Source of the DNA: Hysterangium stoloniferum
Taxonomy: Eukaryota > Basidiomycota > Agaricomycetes > Hysterangiales > Hysterangiaceae
NCBI GenBank assembly: GCA_015178975.1
Contig: WHVD01000109.1
Coordinates: forward strand, 186,001 to 250,000
DNA: 64,000 nucleotides
Reading direction: 5' to 3'
The notes beneath the pieces are model-generated. The model did not search any database, was not told where the DNA came from, and saw only the letters and a program-made list of their open reading frames with translations. The position numbers were made by a program, and so were the translations under genes. Below, in pieces: positions 44,178 to 53,110 of the stretch (position 1 is its first letter; each line of letters begins with the position of its first letter).

Positions 44178-45215
44178 CTGGGAGTGATAATATTAATGCT
44201 GCAATGTCTACAAAGGTGCCCCAATCTGTCACTTAATATACATGCCACACTGGTGGAGTGGAGTGGCATTGTGACCACCTTGGGTCAGAAGCACCTGCAG
44301 GCTACTGCTCTGTGGTTCTCCTCGAAGCAGATGCTGCATATGTGGGTGTTGATGCAGCTGTCACCCCATCTGCACTGCAATCTGAGTGCCCAACTGAAGA
44401 AAGGATGCCTGCCATCAGAAGTGGCAAGGGCTTGCTTATTTTGGCATGCTGTGAAAATTAGGATGGGATTCTTTCCTGCCATTGTGAGCTTCAATTTGCA
44501 CTCAGTGGGAAAGTGCCTTTTGACTCAGCACCAAAAACAGTGTGACATGTCCCTCTCAGTGTGAGGTTTCATTCATGGCAATGCTGGTTGGGCCAGTGTT
44601 CCAGCTTGTAATGAACTATGTCTTACATGTGCCTGAACAAACACGAGGAGAACTCAAAACCACAAAACAATAAAACACGAGTCCCAAAACAGTCTTTTTG
44701 TCCATTTACTCTTTTGTTCCATTTTTTCTTTTGTCTTACTGCCTCATTGTGCTTTAGGAGCTATTGTTCACGTTCACATAAATACAGATACAACTATCAT
44801 ATGTACCTCAGTCAATTTACCACCTTCATGTTGACTGAGATATTATACTTGTAATACAGCTGACCATGGGCACTCAGGCAGTGTAAGGTGAACTTCTGTC
44901 ACAGATCCCAGGGAGCACTGTTTCCAACTCCTTGCATTTAAGTCCTGCCATTCCTTCCCCAGACTTTCTTGCCTCATGCCAGCATTAGTGTTCCTTTGTG
45001 GGAAGGGTCCTTGTTCTGCATTAGGTAGAGTTATTTTTAGACTACTGGGTGCCTATGGATCACACCTCACAGGGGAAATTCCTTAGACAGTTTCTCTTTG
45101 GATTCCCTCCTGCTAGGTGAGCTAGATAGTTATTTGTATATATATATCATTCTAATATATGTACTTCAGATTCCCTCCTGCTAGCCTAGTGTGAGTACTA
45201 CAGATAGTAGGGGTT
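44178..45215 (-). pseudogene. gag/zinc-binding part of the DIRS/Ngaro-like element
   Basis: Minus strand 44494-44285 reads ALRLQCRWGDSCINTHICSI, then CFEENHRAVACRC: a C..C-H/C..C...H..C arrangement like the zinc-binding region ahead of RT in this group of Agaricomycete retroelements. Other parts are too decayed to read. A Copia-LTR-like hairpin (GTACCTCAGTCAA / TTGACTGAGAT) lies at about 44807-44840. Confidence 0.55.
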
Positions 45216-45941
45216 TGTTAAGAACTGAAAAACTGACTAATGTCGGTGGCTGACAGGGACCGATGGGAAGGACTTGGCTTCAGCTTATGTGCTGTGCCCT
45301 CGCAAATATCTGTAGGGTGTCCTTAGATTTTGGACGGGCGAAGACTAATCCTAAGGAGTTCCTTTCGGCAAGATACTGATCGGGACCGAAGGACAAGTTG
45401 AGTGTCGGGCCAAGGGGTCGGGGCCGGGAGTGGGCGAGCGCACGCAAAGGTGGATGGGGGGATTCTTAGTATGAGACTGTTACAGACGTATGAGGGTATT
45501 CTGAGTCGATATTCTGATTGCCTAGTAACTACAACTACAGCGGGTTCATATACAAGTAACAGGTGTCTAGAAAATACTAACGGGGAGAAAGGTGGAAAAC
45601 GGTATTAACAATAAGCTTGACTAGGAACGGGAAGTTTATGATTAGTTCGGAGGCCGATGATAACCGAGAGCGGGATTATGATAAAAGGAAATAGTTCAAG
45701 GACTACAAATATAGATAGACATATGTGAAACATAGGATTGAACGGATCAACATAATAAAAGGGACGTATCAAAAGTTTAACCAGACAATACGAGTTATTT
45801 TGACGTGGGCATAAACGGAGTTTGATCATCGCGAAAACATATGTCAGCTTCAGGGGCTGATGGTTTCTGAAATGGTAACTTGAAAATGTTGATAAGTGGC
45901 GATAACCTCGGGACCGATAGGGTTGCGACACGGTTGTAACA
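45216..45941 (+). mobile_element. Solo LTR, family A1, copy 2 (TSD GGGTT)
   Basis: Begins TGTTAAGAACTG and ends CACGGTTGTAACA, flanked by GGGTT at 45211-45215 and 45942-45946. It is the inverse copy of 282-1014 and keeps many CpGs (young). The shared motif is at 45271-45302, 56 bp from the start. Confidence 0.94.
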
Positions 45942-45946
45942 GGGTT

Positions 45947-47178
45947 GCCCTTACAGGCAGCATGACTGGGGTGCAATTGCCCTCAAAGAATGTAGCACAG
46001 CCCCCATCACAATAATTGTCAGCATTATGGTACCCAAGAAGATAATGAGATAAGTTGCAGGTGGTTACTATCCATTGTTAAACATCATAGTCCATGGAAA
46101 CCTCACAGTTGTGTGACCTTACAATCAGTATTGCAATGGAATGATGTGCTGAAAGTGCAATGGCTCTACTATTACCACCATAAAACCCTGGTGTGGTCAA
46201 CTGCAGCTGCCACAGCCACTCACCCATTGCCTATACTAATGATCTTTCATTTCATGTTCTGGCCCCTTGGCCATGATACCACCTGTTGGTGAAAAGGTAA
46301 ATTCCTCTGCACCCCTCACTGCCTTCTGCCATGCTTCTGTGGTGAGTGAGAAGCAGCAGAAGCTCTTAAAAGGCTGCTTTTACTTCCTGATGAAAAGCTG
46401 GCCAAGAACTATGTGAGTCTGATGGTCAGACAAGTACAGTGCCATAAAAAAAAACAGTGCATGCAGTGTGCCCACCCAACACCTTGTGTCCTTCAGACTG
46501 TAACATGGTGCTGTACCCAGCTGCATGCATTCCAAAATGCAGCTAAATTGTCTGAATTGAGCTTTATGCATTCCACAACTGCAGCTAAACTGTGGATTTC
46601 TAGGGATTTTGCCTTAAACCTTGGTATAATTTCAGGGATTGGAGTCTTCTACTGCCCCAGGTTTCTTCAGTTGGTGATGTTGCAGTGTTGACCCACTGTA
46701 ATGCTTCTGGATGTGAACAATCTCATTCTGCCTGGTGAAGCATCTATTATGAGTCTTTCCTTTTGTTTGTTAGAGTTATTGTTATTTAGTAATTGGTGCT
46801 TGTGTGCTGTCAACAGGGCTATCTCTCCACCATTGCCAATAGTATTTGCTGGTGGTACTCCTGAAATTTCTGGGATCCCAGCTGCCCCAGATGTTATGGC
46901 CCCCAACCCTGCATCTGTGTGAGGTGGGTGCCTCTCTTCACCCAGGTTAATACCCAAGTGCACAAAGACCCATTTCAAGGATCTGGACATCATGGTGTGA
47001 AATATAAATAATTAGAAATGTTTTAAAGAATCATAATGCATCAATTGAGTGCAACATTTTTAAAGACTAGAGCAACAGGGTCATTGCAGGAAACAAGAGT
47101 CATGAGAGTCCTTTGTATGCTCAGCTGGACTTTGAGTGCCAAACTTCTCCTGGCATGCCAGGGATTGTGTGGCACTCA
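45947..47178 (-). pseudogene. Probable gag N-terminal region, DIRS/Ngaro-like element
   Basis: Minus-strand frame 46993-46667 reads KWVFVHLGINLGEERHPPHT and TSGAAGIPEISGVPPANTIG, a low-complexity Gly/Pro/Asn-rich text (LLNNNNSNKQK) as in gag N-termini. It lies on the same strand and upstream of the zinc-binding part. Below 46600 the frames are broken. Assignment is by position and composition only. Confidence 0.4.
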
Positions 47179-47735
47179 TTACTACACCTCGGCCAGTGCT
47201 CATGGCTGTGCACAGACCACCAGACAGCCCATACCATTGAGAATTTCATATGGGAAGCATGTATCAGAAATCTTTGAAATAGGCTCTTGCACTCTAGCCT
47301 ACACCAAGCTTACATGACCATACCAAGCCATATTGTACCTTAAAACACATATACTATTGTCTCACTCTCATATTAGCCATAACCTATTTAACTACCGTAA
47401 TTGCAGCTCCATACCTCAGTCAAACCACTCATTTGTGTCAACTGAGGTATGTTACCACTGTTATACTTTCAACTACATTAACTCACTAAATGTATTGTAG
47501 CATATTTGTTACAGGTAACAAACATAGTCGAACCCCTCATTCGTGTCGACTGAGCCTATTTGTTACAGAAATAGTAGTGGTTCTATATTGCTAACATAGC
47601 CTTAGTTCTCTATTATTATTTCGTGTAAATATTTAGCATAATCTCCTCTGATGCTTAACTTTCAATCGGCGTACTCGAGGGGCCGAGGAGTCGGAACGAA
47701 ACTGAAGTCATACTCCTGGAACATAAAAATATAGA
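47179..47735. repeat. Duplicate of the U2 snRNA 5' flank
   Basis: 47179-47271 and 47568-47735 match 52868-53110: GGCTGTGCACAGACCAC, AGAATTTCATATGG, GTAAATATTTAGCATAATC, CTCGAGGGGCCGAGGAG, GAAGTCATACTCCTGGAAC. The shared text begins near the TATA box of the U2 gene, so the copy lacks the RNA itself. The insertion between the halves is a solo LTR; the U2-side copy shows the empty site. Confidence 0.85.
47272..47567. mobile_element. Solo Copia-type LTR (TSD GAAAT), empty site at 52,940
   Basis: A 296-bp insertion between two copies of CAGAAAT (47265-47271 and, sharing the terminal CA, 47566-47572). At the U2-side copy the same place reads GTATCAGAAATAGTAGCGG without it. It ends TATTTGTTACA and contains the Copia-type stem-loop ATACCTCAGT...ACTGAGGTAT at 47411-47450. 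The left end lacks TG. Confidence 0.82.
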
Positions 47736-48189
47736 CAAATGTACATATAAGAATTATACAGTTCCCGTCGGGCAATGTTACATATACAATAAGCCGGAAT
47801 ACCCACGGCGAACTGCAAGACGAACGTGTTCTCTACATTTGAATCAATGCCAGAGATCGCCGGCTTCTTTGAAGCTGAAAATGGACATATGGCTGGAGGA
47901 GCAAGGTACTACCCTGCCCTTTGAAGGTCAACTCTTAAACTTTTTATTTGTACGTGGCTGCATGGTGAACATGGTGAAGGCACCTCGTTCTGGAGAGCTA
48001 TAGCCTGATTATTAAATTTATATAAGCACATGTCGCTGTCGACTGGGAAGTACTGCAGCGCTTTTGTCAGTTTGGAAAATCGACTCCTCTGTCTGTGCTC
48101 CGTGTGCAGGTGATAGACGTCATAATGCCCTAAGCTACGCTTACAAGTGTTATATTCATGCAATTTCTTCACCATCACGTGCAAAGAAA

Positions 48190-48306
48190 TGACAAGTACT
48201 CCGATCGAGCGGTGGCAAGACAAGCACACCGACCAAGCGGTGGCAAGACAAGAACTTTGACCAAGTAGTGGCAAGACAAGTACACCGACCGAGCGGTGAC
48301 GAGATA
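48190..48306. repeat. 28-bp tandem repeat, four units
   Basis: Four copies of a 28-bp unit around GCGGTGGCAAGACAAG with CACCGACC between. The minus-strand frame 48394-47909 runs through it but shows no family features. Confidence 0.85.
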
Positions 48307-48451
48307 AGTCCGTGAAGAGCAACCGAGGTACTCTGAATAGTCTCTTTCTAAACTGTTCCATAAGGCAAAGATAATTTAAGACATCGCGGAGCAACCATAT
48401 GCACGTCTACACCTGTGATATTCACAATAGAGAGTATTTGCAACTAATATA

Positions 48452-48586
48452 CAGTCGAGCTTCTCAGAAGGCATAGCCTTGGTTCTCACCCCAGGGACAT
48501 GCATTATGAGAAGTATGTTTTATGGGTCATAGGCCATGTGCGACACGCGTCGAGGTCCAACATCTGTATTATGAGAAGTTCGACTG
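48452..48586. mobile_element. Pogo/Tigger-like MITE (TA target)
   Basis: Terminal inverted repeats CAGTCGAGCTTCTCA and TGAGAAGTTCGACTG at the two ends of 135 bp, flanked by TA (48450-48451 and 48587-48588). CAGTCGA starts and the TA target are typical of pogo/Fot-type elements. No transposase, so non-autonomous. Confidence 0.85.
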
Positions 48587-48650
48587 TATGTTTGCAAACT
48601 GAATGGGTACCTAGGTACCTAATATTAATACCAGGCCAAATCAGTCATCA

Positions 48651-48782
48651 GTAAAATGGTATATTTGTTCCGGACGGTTTCTGGAGGAGGTCCCCCCATT
48701 CTAGGAAGTTCCTGGACGTTGTGGAGCGTGTGGAGCATCCCAGAATAGGGATACCTCCTTCCAGCGTTTAATACCATTTTAC
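48651..48782. repeat. Palindromic 132-bp element
   Basis: Inverted ends GTAAAATGGTAT and ATACCATTTTAC, with further imperfect pairing inside (GGTCCCCCCATTCTAGG against CCCAGAATAGGGATACC). Probably a MITE or foldback; no target duplication is obvious. Confidence 0.65.
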
Positions 48783-49450
48783 AAATGGTTTACTAATATA
48801 TATTACTTTGCAAATACTTTCTAGTATAGACAACTCCTAATTGCTGATCAACGCAAACCAAGCAATCCTAAATAAAAAAATGAAAAAACCTTCCGAGGTA
48901 TATAAACCCTCCCCATGTGCCGCCTTACTTTATATTTTAGTCCAATTTAACCCTTGAAATTTCACATCGAATTTAGAGGAAGTTATGTCTATCCCAATCA
49001 GAGTCCCTCTACTCCTCCTCGCAGCTCTCGCACACCATACAGGATACCAGCCACCAAACCCTCCTCCCACGAAGTTGGATAGAGTTAACAAATCGAGTTT
49101 GTTCGAAGTTAATCCGCGCTTTGTTGCCTTCACTATGCAGGTCAGTAAACGTGCTTTCTTAATATTTACAATGCTAAAGCTGTATTCCAACATAGACTTT
49201 TGCTCTTTCCCTTTTATTCCTAGAAATGGTGTCAATTGTGCTGCTTCCTTTGAAGGAGTCTAATGCCTTGATTGGCATGGTCGTCACCACCATATGTCCT
49301 GCAGAACCTACATCAGACGAGTTCACCACAATACAAGCCATGTTTATCGCTGGAGTGACCATGATGTTTATCGGCGGACTCATCCGAATTTGGTGTTACA
49401 AGGCGTTGGGCACCCTATTTACCTATGAAATAACCATCCGGCCCAACCAA

Positions 49451-49611
49451 GGGTCACTCCGGCGATAAACATGGCATGTAATGTGGTGAACTCGTCTGAT
49501 GTAGGTTCTGCAGGACATATGGTGGTGACGATCATGCCAATCAAAGGGATTAGACTCCTTCAAAGGAAGCAGTACAATTGACACCACTTCTAGGAATAAA
49601 AGAGAAAGAGC
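49451..49611 (-). repeat. Inverted internal duplication in the pseudogene
   Basis: Reverse complement of about 49197-49360, with scattered differences, covering the intron end and the first third of exon 2. It is followed by a direct repeat of 49361-49450 at about 49612-49704. The order A, B, A-inverted, B is the pattern expected from template switching during replication. Confidence 0.9.
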
Positions 49612-49871
49612 AAAAGTGATGTCTATTGGGGGACTCATCCGAATTTGGTGTTACAAGGCGTTGGGTACGCTATTTACCCTCGAAATAACCATCCGGCCCA
49701 ACCACAAACTCGTTACATGGGGACCATACGCCTATCTTCGTCACCCTAGTTATACAGGCATCCTCTTTCTGACTTCCGGGACCGTCCTCACTACACTCGG
49801 CGCTAACGATTATGCGAACACGTGTGGCATCATGGCCAAGTACACTATTATCCGGTGGCTACTGCGGTCGT

Positions 49872-50164
49872 TGTTAGGATCTGCAAGCCTGGGGGATCAC
49901 AGTGCGATGACTCTCGGCACTTGGAGCGAATGCCACTAAGGACTGAGCGGGTAGAAGTAAACCGGTGATATAGCTAGGTTTCCAGATGAGGTCCTACTCT
50001 CATCTGGATGTAACTATATACTAAGCTACATGGTCTGTGCACTTGGTTTGGAACTAAGGGAACACTAAACTAAATATAGCTAATCACATGTGAACCAGAC
50101 CGGAAAAATACATTCACAATACGAGGTATGATTTAATACTAATCGTAATCATCATACTCTAACA
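49872..50164. mobile_element. Solo LTR (TSD GTCGT) in methyltransferase pseudogene
   Basis: 293 bp, beginning TGTTAGGATCTGC and ending ATACTCTAACA, flanked by GTCGT at 49867-49871 and 50165-50169. The intact paralogue shows the empty site: CTGCGGTCGTGGGGTGTATG. Confidence 0.95.
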
Positions 50165-50312
50165 GTCGTGGGGTGTCTGGGCATTTTATGTCATTTATGC
50201 TCTTTTCAGTCGTGGACCTGTAGAGGATGCGGAGCTTAAGAAGGCGTTTGGGAAAGAGTGGTGTGATTACGCGCAGAGAGTGGTGTATAGGTGTATTCCG
50301 GGTATCTATTAA

Positions 50313-52640
50313 TTATTTACGAGCTATTGTATGCATCTTTTGGACCGAAGAGCTCAGCTTCGCGATTTTATTTCACCGATAACTTTGTAAATTGACGTCT
50401 CCTGTGAGCCTAGAATAACACACGATTCAGGTTAAACTCAATGCGACACAGGCCTGTTGAGCCTACTGTGATAGAATTTAATTTCTATTATTCTGAAATT
50501 GTATTTAGGTTATTTTACGGACCGTTTAGATGTTTACCACTACTCGGGGCCCCAGCATTCCCAAATAAGTGCTCTTATTGACTTTTGTTGCCGGTGGATT
50601 TGGAGACAAACGACCTACAAAACGTATCCATCCAGCGAAGAGAAACCTATTTTTACAAAGACGATGATGACATGCCGTCCGTCCATTCCATCATGTCATG
50701 ATTTGTAAAGAGATGGAGCTTTTGGATCTGGATGGTAACAATAGTTCACATTAATTCATGCCGTTACATATATATGAGATTCTGATGCAAAACAGACCTG
50801 ACAGTAGATATGGAGTATTATACTTGACAATCATACGTACGCTGCCATTCCCGTTTTCATTGCCCCCGTTCTCACCAAATTTATTTCATTCAATATTCCG
50901 ATAAGTAACTACCTTTTTGCTGCCTGCTACATTCCCAGCTACATTCTCATTTTTGCCATGAATGTATTGTTGTCAATGGGGCAAGTAGGTCCCTGGACAT
51001 AGCACCTTGAGGGATATCGTGCTTAATGGTGTTTCTCGTTTCCGTTCATCTCGAGTGTAGAGAAGATGGCACTTCAAGGGATCGCGTGCTTCGTGACCTT
51101 CCGTAAAGGCAGGGCGAGGGCAATTTGGGGAACCGCATGCTTTGTAGTCTCGACAGTTGTGACAGCATGAAGGTAGCGCACACCAGCAGATATTCTTTCA
51201 GTTGCTGGAAAACAACGTCTACCTAACTGACAGTATCAGTATCATTCCACTGGTAAAGAACTCGAATTGAAGACGATATATATATATATGCGCGCGTATG
51301 GTCTGTCCTCTTCTCAAGTAGGCAGCCTGAGTTAGAATTCATATTCCGTGCTGTGTGTCTACAGAGGCTATACACTTAATTGATTTGTTATTGAAAACCA
51401 TTTCACTGGCAGTACAATTGAGGTCTCAACGGTGCTGCCAACCAACATTAATTCTCAGAGCGAATGTTCAATACCTGCTCATCATCCCCAGCTGCGACCA
51501 TCTCGGGATTTCTTCTGGTAAATATTGAAATGTGAGGGTAAAAAACGGCCCTGCCCAAATCCAACTTCAACCATATATTTCATCGCCGTATTGTTTTGGT
51601 ATATAATATCAATAGTACACATTGTTTACTTGATTATTACCTGTAATCGTGGTTGAGCTGAGTGGTTTATATGAGTGATTACTGAGTTGGATCTTGCATT
51701 GTGGTGCGCATATCATGCCATTGCCAAGCCGCTGTATAACAGCCTCTCCCCGGGATTAACTCACAATCAAGATTTTTGTGACAGAACACAACAATTGGCA
51801 TCTAACCGCATTCAGGGAAGAGCAAGTGGTGGTGATCCACTGAAATGTGGAATAATGAAGAATTATGCATACTTGTTAAGAATTTTGGGAGTCTCATAAC
51901 ACTAATTACATGACCTTTTTATACCCAAATTTATGTAATTCAATCTCAGAATCAATGATCTGAGACAGCACCACAGTTTCGCAGCTTCTATCTATGGCTC
52001 GCAGACTCCAACAATTCTAACAATAGGTAGTTGATATGGAGATAGGAGATCAGCCAGCTTCTTGCTGTATCAATTGAAAGCACTATCAAGAATATCTTGG
52101 TACGACAGGAGATTTGAGAACAAATGTACCAAGAAGACCATTAAGGAGAGGAGAGGAGGAATGGATAAGGATGAGCTAGAATTTTGTAACTGTTAAAGCG
52201 AGGGCGCCGATTCTATCGGCGCTGACGCACTTCTCAGAAAGTCATTTTGAAGGTGGGATAGGTGGTGCCGATGTGGGGCGATAAGTGAAAGTGGCAGAAC
52301 GAGAGTCGAATCTCCCGAGGGACAGGGGACAGGAAAGTTACATCAAAACCCCACAAAAGTATTTCCCACGAATGAATATTCGGAAGAATGTAGATCACAA
52401 AAATGTGGTGTATGTAACGTCCAGGCTCCACCACAGTGTGCAAATTTGGAAGGCAAGCATCAAACTCGTGCCAGAGACTCGGAGGATCCAAAACATCTTA
52501 TCAGTCATTGAACCTCGGTCACAGGCAGATATGATTACTAGGAAATAGAAGTAATATTCACTTCCAAATTCATTTGCTGCGTCATTACCCTCGATAAAAA
52601 ATCAAGATAGATGCAGAACACAGCAAAAGAAATCGGAAAT
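50313..52640. other. No gene recognised
   Basis: Host-like composition with only short open frames on both strands. Notable are an (AT)n/(GC)n tract at about 51280-51297 and a perfect 7-bp hairpin GCGCCGA-TTCTA-TCGGCGC at 52205-52223. No RNA family was recognised in this part. Confidence 0.45.
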
Positions 52641-52654
52641 AGATCCCCTGACAA

Positions 52655-52845
52655 CACAAGCTGATACTGCAATGGCAAGGTCATCATGTCCTCCAATGTG
52701 CGAGCAGGGATTAGAGAACAAGGGTAGCAAAAATTGGCTAACCAATGATGATCCCGGTGGGATCATTTTAGTGGTTAAACTAAAAAGAACAGATACTACA
52801 CTTGATCTAAGCCAAAAGGCCAGAGTGGTGAAGAAACAGCAATTT
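52655..52845 (-). ncRNA. U2 spliceosomal snRNA
   Basis: Minus strand reads GGCCTTTTGGCTTAGATC, then AAGTGTAGTATCTGTTC, the most conserved part of U2. GTGTAGTA is the branch-site recognition sequence. Next come stem-loop IIa (TTTTAGT-TTAACC-ACTAAAA), stem IIb (GATCCCACCGGGATC), an Sm-type site (CCAATTTTTGC) and the 3' part with CTTGCCATTGCAGTATC, the stem IV loop. U2 pairs with the intron branch point in the spliceosome. A TATA box (GGTATATAAAG, about 52858-52866) stands about 20-25 bp upstream of the likely 5' end, as expected for a polymerase II snRNA gene. The ends are estimates from the usual length of about 186 nt. Confidence 0.93.
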
Positions 52846-53110
52846 CAACATCTGCTCTTTATATACCTTGGCCAGCGCTAATGGCTGTGCACAGACCACA
52901 AGACAGACACCATCGAGAATTTCATATGGCAAGCATGTATCAGAAATAGTAGCGGTTCTTATATTTCTGACATACCCCCTTTTAGTTCTCTATTATTCTT
53001 TCCTGTAAATATTTAGCATAATCTCTTCTGATACTTAACTTTCCATCGGCCTACTCGAGGGGCCGAGGAGCCGGAACCAGTTGAAGTCATACTCCTGGAA
53101 CATAAAGTCT
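52846..53110 (-). promoter_or_regulatory. U2 snRNA 5' flank
   Basis: Contains the TATA box (about 52858-52866). The region 52868-53110 is duplicated at 47179-47735. Its most GC-rich part, CTACTCGAGGGGCCGAGGAG at about 53051, is well conserved in both copies and may be an upstream control element, but that is inference. Confidence 0.55.

Larger units (their letters stand above)
48985..50312 (+). pseudogene. Isoprenylcysteine carboxyl methyltransferase pseudogene
   Basis: Paralogue of the gene at 58753-59530. Exon 1 (48985-49144) encodes MSIPIRVPLLLLAALAHH, with the intron at 49145-49223 (donor GTAAAC, acceptor TTCCTAG). Exon 2 starts well (MVSIVLLPLKESNALIGM) but after EITIRPNQ at about 49450 it meets an inverted copy of its own earlier part (49451-49611), then a second direct copy from GLIRIWCYKALGTLFTLEIT through PYAYLRHPSYTG. 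A solo LTR then splits it at 49872-50164, after which GPVEDAELKKAFGKEW and the stop at 50312 follow. The promoter region resembles that of the intact copy (AATTTCACATCGAATTT just upstream). Confidence 0.93.

Noticed and set aside
49423-49638. Separate minus-strand gene reading VVSIVLLPLKESN
   Set aside because: It is the inverted duplicate of methyltransferase exon 2.
52672-52881. Plus-strand open frame of 69 codons
   Set aside because: It is the complement of the U2 snRNA gene.
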